From Bostrychus sinensis (taxonomy: Eukaryota > Chordata > Actinopteri > Gobiiformes > Eleotridae): a stretch of DNA of 64,000 bases. Positions within the stretch are counted from its first letter, which is position 1. Each line of letters starts with the position of its first letter. A program made the position numbers and the translations under genes. Positions 1-9,839 of this stretch are shown piece by piece. The notes under the pieces were generated by a model that saw only the letters and a program-made list of their open reading frames with translations, ran no database searches and was not told where the DNA came from. The stretch lies in contig CM036240.1 in NCBI GenBank assembly GCA_020698575.1, forward strand, positions 15,921,711 through 15,985,710, given 5' to 3'.

Positions 1-850
1 TCTGATAACATTAATTCATTCTCTACTGCTTGGATGGTATTTAATACCAATGCCACTTGGGGTACGCAGTTAAGAGGGGTTGAAGAGTTGACAATTCAAA
101 TCAAGACAACTCACAAATGTTATGTTACCTGTTATATTAACTTGAGGAGCTTACGATGCTTACAATACTTACAAACTTACTACTGAATAGCAGCAAAATA
201 AACCATGCATAAGAGAAGTAGCAAAGTAAATGTTCAAACTCACAACAGAAAAGACCAATCAAAAAAAGCTGGCGGATGAGACCACAGAAGTGGAGAGACT
301 TACTCATGCACACTGACAAATCCTGTATATTGCCAGAATACACAGTGGACATAAGCAGCTTGCAGCAGCCTGGGATCCCAAACGGCCCACTTAGAGGCAA
401 GCTTTAGGCCCTATCCCCAAACTGCATCGCTGCTCTCATGCGTGTTTTTTGTGTGTATGCGGACACTAGAGATTGCCAACATCTCTCGACAAGTATTAGG
501 ATTAACCTGCAGATCGATGCTGGCAATGACAATGGGACCAGGCGACAGACAGAGGAGCAGGCCGAGGCAGTCCATCACAGTGAGAGAGCACATAGAAAAA
601 CCAAGATGTAACACGGAAATTAAAGTTGGAGACTGGAGGTCTGTGTGGGTGTGAGGGAGTGGGCTGGTAAGTTAAACAAAAGAAGAGTGGAGGATGAAAG
701 ACAACTAGACACGCTTTGTTTGACTAGCAAGGCAGTATGTTTGTAAAATGTAAAACTATGGTCAGATGAATGAAGATCTGAAAAAGACAAACCCAACTGG
801 CCCAGAGAAGATGGCACTGTTTCGGGACCATATTCATGACTTCTTTGCAT
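1..850. other. unique non-coding stretch, nothing recognised
   Basis: Mixed-composition DNA with only short overlapping open frames on both strands (87 codons at most). No protein motif, repeat hallmark or RNA gene was seen. Confidence 0.5.
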
Positions 851-854
851 GATA

Positions 855-1060
855 CGCCTTTACTTCTTTGCCCTGGGGCAGGCTGACGGAGATGTGGCTG
901 TCATTCAGCACCTACAGATTGTCAGACCACCACCAAACACACTAACACATTCATACACGCAAGGTGGGTGAAGTGGCTTGCCCAAGGACACAATGGTAGT
1001 ATGCAATGTTGATGATATGGATCGAACTGCCAACCTTCAGGTGAGTGGGTCAAGAGTTTT
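855..1060 (-). repeat. tRNA-derived SINE, V-like family, 5' head degraded
   Basis: Read on the minus strand it has a B-box-like CAGTTCGATCC, then TGTCCTTGGGCAAGCCAC, then ATGAATGTGTTAGTGTG. That order is typical of a very common teleost tRNA-derived SINE. Related copies in this window lie near 8.0-8.2, 50.2-50.6 and 58.2-58.4 kb. The A-box end is not clear here. The exact subfamily name is not assigned. Confidence 0.7.
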
Positions 1061-1079
1061 GAGATGTGTTTCTGCCTTC

Positions 1080-1230
1080 AAATTCTCATGAAATGATAAT
1101 ATATCTCAACACCTGATATTACTTTCTACTGTCACTGACAGTGATATTATTATATACAAAATTGGCAAACCATTTTTAACATTTTTATTTGCATTTTACA
1201 CCGCATCCCCACTTTTTTTGGAAATATATT
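1080..1230 (+). mobile_element. Tc1/mariner-like relic, terminal fragment
   Basis: The right part reads TTTTTATTTGCATTTTACAC followed by CCCCACTTTTTTTGGAAAT. This resembles the terminus of a teleost Tc1/mariner family whose end consensus is ACGTCCCAACTTTTTTGGAATTGGGGTTG. Upstream, a CTCATGAAATGATAATATAT segment fits the same subterminal region. There is no transposase coding capacity. It is old and strongly diverged. Confidence 0.55.
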
Positions 1231-1439
1231 TTTTTTTCTGTACATGCAACACTGTCTTCCATTTATTTTTTTAGCAAGATCTATTACCCGTTGTAGCTCC
1301 CCTTACAAATCGAAGCTACTAAACCTAATATTTCCTCTCCTGCTATCCCAATAAGAAAAATACCACCCTTCACGTTACAAGCAGCAGATTTGAGCTGACA
1401 AGATATCATTGGATTACAAAGCTCATTTCACCGTGAGTT

Positions 1440-1694
1440 CAACGCTTGACACACACTGGCCGCGAGCTTGGTCAGGCATGTAGATGGAGATGGAGCCGCC
1501 GGTTCACTCCTACCCATCATTGTCAGTGGCATTTGCAAAAGGGCACTTGCGAAAGCCTAAGACACGACGAGCACTCCGGCTCCCATCTGCATCCTGTGAT
1601 TGCTCTGCGGACTGAATATAAAGGGACACTTTCCGAACCACTGGAGCGTCGGCACACTTTAGCGGCGAGGCGGCCCAAAGTTATCCACACACAG
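1440..1694 (+). promoter_or_regulatory. candidate TATA promoter and short first exon ending at a splice donor
   Basis: A GC-richer block contains TATAAAGG at 1617-1624. About 70 bp further on there is a donor-like CACACAG|GTAAAA, with GT at 1695-1696. A start site around 1645-1650 would give a roughly 45-base untranslated exon. A frame is open on the plus strand from 1446 to 1763 but matches no known protein. It could instead be a conserved non-coding element with a chance TATA. The donor lies exactly where the duplicated block begins. Confidence 0.22.
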
Positions 1695-1696
1695 GT

Positions 1697-1915
1697 AAAA
1701 ACCATTAGTGCAACACCGTTAATACTGCTTTTCAGTTTCTACTACGAGAAAGAGGCCATTTAGACAACCACGGCTCTGGCCTTTGAAAAAAAATAAAATA
1801 AATAAATAAAAATTAAAAGCAATGCATTCAAGTGAGATAAAACAAAGACATGCATGAGGGTAATTGGACCAGCAGGCAGGGCTTCTTCAAGACTGGAGAT
1901 GGGGGGAAAAATAAC
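1697..1915 (+). repeat. left copy of a direct local duplication
   Basis: This block matches 2783-2987 in order. Both contain ACATGCATGAGGGTAATTGG, the AGGGCTTCTT segment, GGAGATGGGG, GGCCTTTGAAAA followed by a TAAA-rich run, and a leading ATTAGTG...GTTAATAC. Divergence is obvious, with substitutions and small indels, so the duplication is not recent. The product is unknown. Short open frames inside it differ between the copies, so no coding function is implied. Confidence 0.8.
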
Positions 1916-2062
1916 TAACAACTGGAAGCACTCAGAAAGTACAGGTAAGCGTGTTGGCCGTATTATGCAATGGTAAAAATATGATGCCCACACCTGGACT
2001 CAAAGTGGGGATCTTTTAGTTCAGGGGTAAATGCTTTATCCGTTAGCCACAAAGCTACAATA
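1908..2062 (-). repeat. tRNA-like SINE (family T), copy 1
   Basis: On the minus strand it reads TTTGTGGCTAACGGATAAAG (A-box-like, compare tRNA TGGC...GGATAGAG), then CATTTACCCCTGAACTAAAA, a degenerate B box TTGAGTCC, and GTGTGGGCATCATATTTTTA. It ends TTTCTGAGTGCTTCCAG. Five other copies share the order (3.6, 6.1, 9.7, 46.5 and 55.4 kb). It sits immediately right of the left duplication copy and overlaps its edge. Confidence 0.7.
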
Positions 2063-2138
2063 TACCAGACCAGATCAGTGTTGGCCAGGGCCGTTCACAG
2101 AATTTTAGAAATACTGAGGTCTATCATGTTGGTGACCA

Positions 2139-2615
2139 ATTTAGTCCTAGTTTAGTCCTGGTTTAGTCATAGTTTAGTCCTGGTTTGGTCCTTGTTTAGA
2201 CTTCACTTAGTCCTGGTTTAGACCTTGGACTAAACTTAGTCCTGGTTTGGTGTGGGTTTGGTCCTTGTTTAGACCTGGTTTAGTCCTCGTTTAGACCTCA
2301 TTTAGCCCTGGTTTGGTCCTTGTTTAGACCTGGTTTGGTCCTTGTTTAGACCTGGTTTAGTCCTTGTTTAAATCTCATTTAGTCCTGGTTTAGTCCTTGT
2401 TTAGTTCTGGTTTAGTCCTTGTTAAGTCCCAGTTTGATCCTTGTTTAGACTTCATTTAGTCCTGTTTTAGACCTTGTTTAGTTCTGGCTTGGTCCTTGTT
2501 TAGACCTGGGTTAGTCCTCGTTTAGACCTCATTTAGTCCTTGTTTAGACCTGGTTTGGTCCTTGTTACGTCCTGATTTCGTCCTGTTTTTTGCCTGGTTT
2601 AAATCTCATTTAGTC
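2139..2615 (+). repeat. 11-bp minisatellite, about 43 units
   Basis: This is a tandem array of an 11-base unit, GTTTAGTCCTG with variants GTTTAGACCTG, GTTTGGTCCTT, GTTTAAATCTC and ATTTAGTCCTG. The register holds for about 477 bases, with one short slip near 2226-2232. Variant units recur in order, which suggests a 22- or 33-base higher-order period. The plus strand is rich in T and G. Related flanks, TACTGAGGTCT...GTGACC, stand on both sides (about 2113-2137 and 2630-2653). Confidence 0.92.
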
Positions 2616-2782
2616 AAGCAATAGAAAAGTACTGAGGTCTGGACCTCTGTGACCTTGGTGGTGCTGGCAAAAATTCTTCATGGAGCTATATGTCATTATT
2701 AATAGTAGTCAATTTACATTCAGATAGTGTCATAATAACTGGTGCATTTGCTAGTACAATAGTAGTCTTCTTACTAAGTAAA

Positions 2783-2987
2783 AAACATTAGTGTTAATAC
2801 AGGTTTTCTGCTCTTGCTAAGAGAAGAGAGCCATTTAAACCACCACAATGCTGGCCTTTGAAAAAATAAAATAAAATAAAAGTGATGCATTCAAGCGAGA
2901 AAACAAAGACATGCATGAGGGTAATTGGACGAACAGGCAGGGCTTCTTTGCAAGCCTGGAGATGGGGAGGAGGAAAAAAAATAAAAT
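2783..2987 (+). repeat. right copy of a direct local duplication
   Basis: Second copy of the block at 1697-1915, about 1.07 kb downstream and in the same orientation. It keeps ACATGCATGAGGGTAATTGG and GGCCTTTGAAAAA. The AAATAAAATAAAA run is shorter than in the left copy. The SINE and minisatellite that follow the left copy are not repeated after this one. Confidence 0.8.
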
Positions 2988-2989
2988 GC

Positions 2990-3570
2990 ACGGAGCTACA
3001 AGGCGAAGGAACGCATCAAAGCTTGATTAGGTGCGCATTAGAAAGCAGGACTACTTTTTCTTGTGCGAGTACTTAGCCCCTCGCAGTGCCCTGGAGCCTT
3101 TCACCGCCCAAGCCTTAGCCATCGCCGAAGAGAGAAAACTTGTGTTCCCTTTCATGGTACATGTGTACTCGTGATGTGAGGCGGGGATTGTAATGTTCCT
3201 GATGGCAGGCCCAAGTGATTTGTCAAGAAGGAAGCTACATCTGCGGTAGACGGGCATTAGCCATGCACTGGCCACGATTACAAGCTCCCCATAAGCCACA
3301 TATGCTGTTTGAGCCAAGGCAACTGGACTTGTGTGGTTTTAAATGGGTCTGTGATAAGCAGAATTACATTATGACACAGCATAACAAGGAAAGAAAATTA
3401 TACAACACATTCATTCTTAATTGCACCATTAAAATGCCAAAATATGTCTGCTTGGTACCTGACAGCTCTATCTATGATTCTTTATTTAGGTTTCAGCATT
3501 AGTTTTAAACTCAGTTTTATCCAAGTTATGCATTTTTGTATGGCATTGTATCATGTTATAACAATAAGAG
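2990..3570. other. unique stretch, nothing recognised
   Basis: The 3060-3310 part is compositionally richer and has an 88-codon minus-strand frame with no known motif. No repeat hallmark was found. Confidence 0.45.
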
Positions 3571-3700
3571 GCACTTGGGGGGCACAGATAAGGCACTGGT
3601 CTATATTGCAATGGCAAAAATATAGTGCCCAGACCTGGACGAGAACTGTGGATCTTTTAGTTCTGGGGTAAATGCTCTAAATATTCAGCCACAATAACAC
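3571..3700 (-). repeat. tRNA-like SINE (family T), copy 2
   Basis: The minus strand shows TTGTGGCTGAATATTTAGAG, CATTTACCCCAGAACTAAAA, GTCCAGGTCTGGGCAC, and CCAGTGCCTTATCTGTG near the 3' end. The arrangement is the same as in the copies near 2.0 and 6.1 kb. Confidence 0.7.
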
Positions 3701-5890
3701 TTTTACAATATACAGAATCCTTTAAAAATATATATTTTCAAATAGTGGCACAATAACTGGAGCTGTAATAGTAGAGTCCTTACAATCGAAAAAGGCAGAA
3801 TTTCGAAATGTGCAGGGGTCAGTGAGGTGAAGAGGTTAACATGGCGAGGACAGGGGTGTGCGGAGATGGTGCATTGGGACAGAGGGGGAGGATGGTTTGG
3901 GGGCCAGGGGGGCATCTGTCCACTGTTTAATGTGCCATCTGTGATGTGTTGTACTGCCAGGGTCTCTAATCAGGCAATCCATCACAGCTCATAGAAACAC
4001 TGTCAATTACAGACACCATCTTAAGCCTGTCACTGCCTCTATTCAGATTCTACTTACTGTTAGAGCACGTAATACAGAAACACAATAACTGCATTTGTGT
4101 GCTTTATGGCTTTGTCCAGCTGCACATTAACTACCACCCACTTTTTGGAGCAGTCACCCGTAACGTTGAGTGGGGTATGAATATTAATATTTACATTTAC
4201 TGTTACAACATGTGCATGAGTTTATCAAGATTTTATGGGATCGACTCATCCAATGGCATCTGGGACAATCAGTCTCATGATTAAATAAGGCTGGTTTATT
4301 ATTAAATAAGCTTCATATTACATAATTAGTTGCTTCAAAATTCAATTCAAAGTCAAACTTATTTTTGACTGCATGGTGCAACAGCCATAAGTAATTTTCC
4401 AAAAGATTCTAGTCTACTATGCCTGTGTTTTTGGTGACCTTTCTGTTTGAAAAAGGTTTGCACATCCAGAAACAGCTCTCATCCCTAAGTTTTGTATAGA
4501 ACTAGCTATGTATGTTACTAATTCACAGTAGGTCTACCCCCGACACTGGAGTTAGCTGTTTAAATTAGCCCTCCCACTGTTCAAGAGTTACACAAAGTGA
4601 ACCATTTTTTTAAACACATAGTTGGGTGCTGTTGATATAAGTTTAAGTCCCAGTGGCTGGAACAATTTAATGCAGAAAAAGCAACCTCTGAAGCAATAAA
4701 CCATGTAACTTATTGATAATAATAAATAAAGCCCACCCCATTTAGACTAATGGTTTTGAGTGGTTTGGTAGGAACAAAATAGAAACAGCTTTGAATGGGA
4801 AGGGACTCTGATCAAATTTACTTCACTAAGAAATTTAATTTTGTTCCCTGTTGCCAAAGTTCCAGCAAGAAATAATGATTTACAGAGATAAAGAAAGTGG
4901 GTTTAGCATTAGGGTACATCTTAGCAGCAGAAAAACAAATGCAATAGACACATGGCTATAAAAATGGTTCATTGGAAACAGCTCCACTGAAGCATTCACT
5001 GAGGAAACATACTGTTTGGTTACAACACCAGAGTCAACAGACAAACCTCTCAAATCTATATAAATCACATCACTCGCTACATTTAAACATGACATTTTCA
5101 AGTGCCTAATATGATATAACTGAAAATGCTGTATATGCCGCTGTATTTAGGCTACTTAGACAAGAAAGGAACCATTACAAAAACTCCAGACTGCAAGTTG
5201 AACATAGATCTATTAGTGCTCTCAAGTTAGTCTGCAGGTCTCCTCTCATAAGCAGGGCATTTTAATTTGAAGGCCATCTTCTCTATGGCACTCAGGTCAC
5301 AATCCCTGCTGTGTAGACGCATAAACAAATTAATTGGCATGCTGACACTATTTATCTGCTTAACATGCATAACAGTTTATGCACATGTCCACTGTTAACT
5401 TCTAAAATAGCCAAGGTACTTTTGGATAGAAAAACAGATCATGACAAATTATACAAGACAATGATCAACATCCTCAAAACCTGAGTCATGTTTAAAAATA
5501 TGAAGGCAGTTAATTTAACTTAAGTGACACAGTGATTATAATCTAGGAGAATAAGGGTTTGTTTATATCATAACATCTGAAAGTCTTGCTGCGTATGTTT
5601 TGACAGGTTAGATCAACTCTTTAGTTTTATGCATGGGAATAGTTTAAGCTTTCTGCCATTGGTACAGTGTTTACCATAAACAAATAGTATTTATGAGATA
5701 TGCGGTGAAGTCAAGCAAAAAGGTTTGTCTTTTAAGTTCCACCTACATCAAAACAGCAAAAACACAGCCTTTTAAGAGTGTGGGAAGTAAGAGAAGTGCC
5801 CCAATTGAACTGTGACTAAACTAAGACTATACAAACAACAAAACTCAAAACTGCTCAAATTAACTTTCTACTTGACTTATTAAAAAATAT
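3701..5890. other. unique AT-rich stretch with a G-run cluster
   Basis: No gene or transposon was recognised. Plus-strand G runs at 3853, 3876, 3884, 3899 and 3907 form a possible G-quadruplex. The rest is AT-rich with short open frames only. Confidence 0.45.
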
Positions 5891-5897
5891 GCACATA

Positions 5898-5985
5898 GAT
5901 GTATTTAATTTTTATGTCAGACTTTATTGAAAATACCTGCTAAATCTGTGCTTTCCAAATGGTGGGTTGGGGCTCGAGTGTGTCG
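5898..5985 (+). repeat. short direct repeat, copy 1 (partner at 6298-6385)
   Basis: Shares GATGTATTTAATTT, CAGACTTTATT and TTTCCAAATGRTGGGTTGGG, in order, with 6298-6385, exactly 400 bp away. A family-T SINE (6045-6162) lies between the copies. Confidence 0.75.
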
Positions 5986-6044
5986 CAGCGAGGGTTTCTA
6001 TGTGTACATTTCAGATGTACTGTAAATCCTAAACTTACAAACAA

Positions 6045-6162
6045 GTTGCTCACAGATAAGGCATTGGCCCTATCTTGCAAGAGTAAAGATTGTACTGGAA
6101 CTGGGGATCGTTTAGTTCAGGGGTAAATGCTCTGTCTATTAAGCCACAAATGCCCTTAAATC
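6045..6162 (-). repeat. tRNA-like SINE (family T), copy 3
   Basis: Minus strand: TTTGTGGCTTAATAGACAGA (A box), GCATTTACCCCTGAACTAAA, CAGTTCCAGTACAAT at the degenerate B box, then TTGCAAGATAGGGCCAATGC. It sits between two copies of an 88-bp direct repeat. Confidence 0.72.
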
Positions 6163-6344
6163 TTACAATATAAAAATCTTTTTCATCTATTGCTTTTTCA
6201 GTTATATTTCTTACACAACTTCTTATACAAACAATCCAACCAACTAAACAATGTTGGCAAAAACATAACCTCTTTGACAAGGGTATAAATATGAAGAGAT
6301 GTATTTAATTTCTATGGCAGACTTTATTAATAACACATGCTAAA

Positions 6345-6530
6345 GCAGTGGTTTCCAAATGATGGGTTGGGGTTTTAAAGTGGGTTATAGAAAGAGTGAA
6401 AAAGTTTCAATGTTCAGCTTATTTGAAGCCTAAATATTATTTTATTTTAATGGTAAAAACTTTATTTTTTTTTTTAATACATGCACTATAAAGGTCTTTA
6501 TAAAATAATCAGATTAATTGAAAACCACTG
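6345..6530. mobile_element. small hAT-like MITE
   Basis: A 186-bp AT-rich segment starts CAGTGGTTTCCAAAT and ends ATTGAAAACCACTG, whose reverse complement is CAGTGGTTTTCAAT. CAGTGGTT-type ends are typical of hAT superfamily elements. No clear 8-bp target duplication remains. The first 40 bases and their left flank are duplicated at 5898-5985. Confidence 0.55.
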
Positions 6531-6539
6531 TTTCAAACT

Positions 6540-8020
6540 ATCTTGCAAAACAATTAACAACTAATTTTGATTTACAAGGGCCAATATTAGCATCTCCCAA
6601 GTGTATTTAAAAATAGAAGGCCTCTAAAATATGTAATAGCAGATGTGAGCAAGCATTACTTGAAACAAACGTATTATTGTAACTGTCTATCAAAATGAAA
6701 AAGTGTGTAATATAAAACTGAGCCGCATTCAAAACTATTTTAATATCTGGAACTCCCTTGATTCAAATGACAGCTGACAGATTTTGCTCCTGCAGCCAGA
6801 TAACATCAGAAATCCTGCTAGAGTAATTCTCATATGTGTTTTACCTATCAAGTACAAGAGAAACACAAATACATATGGGATACGCTTACAGGTTTGTCAT
6901 AGGGCTGAGAACAGACAAAATGAGTGGGCAACTTTCCAAGTACCATTTGCCGCACACACACACAGTCCACCGTCGGCTTGAGGCAAAACGGTTTACATAA
7001 AGCACAAATCTCAGTTGGCTTGCATATCTCTAATAAGTGCGTGTGTGGTCATGCTGAAGTGGAAAAACAGCTTCATCAGTGTGACACATGCAAAAAAGGC
7101 GTGTGCCAGATATAAAGAACTTTGCACAAACAATACATGGAGCGTGTCTTATTACACAAATAAACTACTAAAAAAACAAAGAGAAAATTAAGAATGCAAA
7201 ATATTATGTTTTTTATTTATTTGTATTTTGGGATAAATAGATACAGTATGTGAAATTTTGAGACAAAATATGTGAGTCAGAAGGGACATGTGAAGGATTT
7301 ATTATCAGATTTGTGTCTACAGTGTGTTCTTGTGTGTAGGTGCAGCAGTAGGTGTAGAGACACACCCACAGGCGGCTGCAGACAGACAGGTCACTGGGTT
7401 CAGCTCATATAAGTACAGCAGTGTTGGAGGTGGAAAGTATTTCAAGAAACTAATGGCAGGCAATGCTGAAAAAAAAAGCAAGTCGCAGGTCTTCAAAAAT
7501 TTGCATGCACTGGTTACAAACTGTGGGTCAATTAAAAGAATGGATGTCAGAATGCTGCTTCTTCTTCACATCTGTTGTGTGTAATTTTGACACATATGCA
7601 CTTTATTGTTTGAAAAGTTTAGAGCAATGCAGGAATTTTCACAAAGCTCACTAAAATGCTAGCTTGCAGCAAGTATCTGACCAGAGCCAGTGGAGGTCAC
7701 GGGAGAGTAAACAAAAGCCACATTTGTCTGCCTGACCACGACCTTTCATTAACTCAGATTTTATTTCTGTGATTTTTGTGCTTCTACCATGGGTAAGTAA
7801 GCTACGTATATTAATAATTTACGTTTATGTTTTTTATTTTGTGTACCATGTCCCGTTTACTGGGCCTGTGTCTGACTTCCTGTCTGGCTCCATCAACTTC
7901 TGCCAGAAACCCGGAAAGGTACAGCAACGCAATAGTGAGATCTCACGTGTTGACTAGAATGATGTCTGTTTGTTACAGCAAAAAGACAAGTACGGCACAT
8001 ACAAAGCATTTGGTGTGAAT
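6540..8020. other. unique stretch, nothing recognised
   Basis: Contains a short CA run at 6951-6963 and open frames up to 86 codons without motifs. No repeat family was recognised. Confidence 0.45.
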
Positions 8021-8023
8021 TGA

Positions 8024-8242
8024 GCATTACTATAATAATAATGCCTTATACAGAGCTTTTCTAGTCACTCAAAATCGCTTATAAATTTGTTTTTTTATTC
8101 ATTCACTCCTCAGTCACACTTGGTGGTGAGCTACTTCTGTAGCCACAGCTGCCCTGGAGCAGACTGATGGAAAAGTGGCTGCTAACCACTAACCTATAAG
8201 TTAGTGGGCAAACACATCTACTAATTGAGCTACTGTCGCCCC
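8024..8242 (-). repeat. tRNA-derived SINE, V-like family, near full length
   Basis: Minus strand begins GGGGCGACAGTAGCTCAATT (A-box region), continues with TTGCCCACTAACTTATAGGT, TCTGCTCCAGGGCAGCTGTG and TCACCACCAAGTGTGACTGA, and ends GAGTGACTAGAAAAGCTCTG with a TATAAGGC-type tail. This is the head-to-tail layout of the commonest teleost tRNA SINE. The central B-box part is shortened. Confidence 0.8.
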
Positions 8243-8249
8243 TACTATA

Positions 8250-9460
8250 GAAATAATTATAGACAAAATGCTTGGATACGGTAAGATCTAGCCCAAGGGG
8301 TCACAAATGTAGTCCTTGTGGTAATTCTTTTCTCTGTCTAAAAAAGATGTCAACACACACACTCCTTGCCATTACATTGTTGACTGTCGGTATGGTTACC
8401 TGGCCTTTAGCCATCAGACCTCTCATGCGTGTGTGTTAGCTAGTGAAAAGTAAACAATGAGTGTGCAAAATGCTTCAGCTAAGGCAGTAGAGCAAAAAGA
8501 TAGGAGCATTACATCCCATGTGAGGAAGTAAATATAGAGAGACCACTGGGCTGTGTGTGTGAGGTGTGTGTGTGACAGGGAAAAAAGATGAGCCGAAGTA
8601 AAGTAAACTCAATCACATCGAGTCAATTTGTCCTGATTTGATCTCAGTCTCATCTTGAGTTTTACCAGTTTGATTGACAGCACATTGTAAGGATTTGTTC
8701 CTTTTTTCCTGAGTTTGTGAGATATTTTAAGCAGACAAAGTTATGCATGTGACAGGAGCTGCACTATAACAGAAGGCATGGCATACAGTTACAAGCAATG
8801 TGTGTGTGTGTAGATTATATTCCCATGAAGAACTGGGGTGTGTTTGTTTTTATATTCCAGTAGGGACATTCAACTGCCCTGTCTAGAACAAAGCTTGTTG
8901 GTGAGACAAGTTAAGGCTTGCAATGCACTTGTCTGCTGCGCTATAAAAACAATGCAAAATTTCATAGCAACAACTTATTGTTCTCCTACTTTAAATGACA
9001 ACTTTGTCTATCTTTTCAACAGTTGTAGTCACATGGAGAGAAAAAGGCTTATATGAATACAATATTTTGCCAGTGAACAGATTATGGTGACACTCTGGTG
9101 GGCGGCAGGTAAGCTACTATAGTATATACTGTATACAAGTGAAAATAAACTTGACTGGGTTCAGGTCCAACGTGAGATGGAGTTTAAACATCCAGAGTTT
9201 CACATAGTAGAGTTTTAACCATGTCCTTTTACGTATATAGGTTACATTTGTATATTTTGCCCCTATACTGACACATTCCTGAGTGCTGTATGGTTACAAG
9301 ATAGGTTAAAAGACCAGACAAGACAGTCGCGCTTGCTTCCATTAGATATGCAGCCTATATGGCAGCTTGATAGGTATTTCAGTCAAGATCTAATAGTTAT
9401 GTGTATATTGCATAGATAACATAATTTGCAATATGTCACCCACGCCGAGCAGGTTATTTG
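8250..9460. other. unique stretch, nothing recognised
   Basis: Includes short TG-rich runs near 8553-8573. No protein motif or repeat hallmark was seen. Confidence 0.45.
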
Positions 9461-9461
9461 C

Positions 9462-9835
9462 CGGCACTGGTTTGTTGGTTTGTCAGCTTGTTGGCAAGAT
9501 AACTCAAAAATGAATGGTCAGATTTGATTGAATTTTTTAGAAAAGGTCAGTGAGGCACCAAGAAAGAAATATTTCATGTTGTAGTGTAGCTCAGAAACAC
9601 AGTCTGGAAGCAGGGATTTTTTAAAAGATTCTGTAAAATTGCCAAATTGGGCCAGACATAAATAATTAGTTTAGTTGATTTTAGTGGAAGTTATTGCAAA
9701 TATTTGGTTCAATAGGTTAGCATTTAACCCTGAACTAGAATATTTCCTGCTTGAGTCTAGGTCTGGGCATTGGATTTTTACTATTGCGAGATAGGCCCAT
9801 TGCCTTGTTCTAGGACTGCACTTTCTAACTTCTTT
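9462..9835 (+). repeat. composite interspersed repeat (family E with T module)
   Basis: Starts TGGTTTGTTGGTTTGTCAGC, then GGCAAGATAACTCAAAAATG, a motif of a widespread teleost repeat. It continues with a tRNA-like part, TGGTTCAATAGGTTAGCATT and TGAGTCTAGGTCTGGGCATT, then TATTGCGAGATAGGCCCATT, and a final CACTTTCTAACTTCTT. The same order occurs at 55183-55557. Confidence 0.7.
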
Positions 9836-9839
9836 TTTG

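Noticed and set aside
2139..2615. CRISPR array or telomere-like repeat
   Set aside because: Units are 11 bases, contiguous and variable, with no unique spacers, and the unit is not TTAGGG. It is an ordinary minisatellite in eukaryotic DNA.
8915..8940. miR-25/92-like word (AATGCACTTGTCTGCTG)
   Set aside because: The seed resembles the miR-25 family, but the flanks do not form a convincing hairpin by eye and the match is partial.
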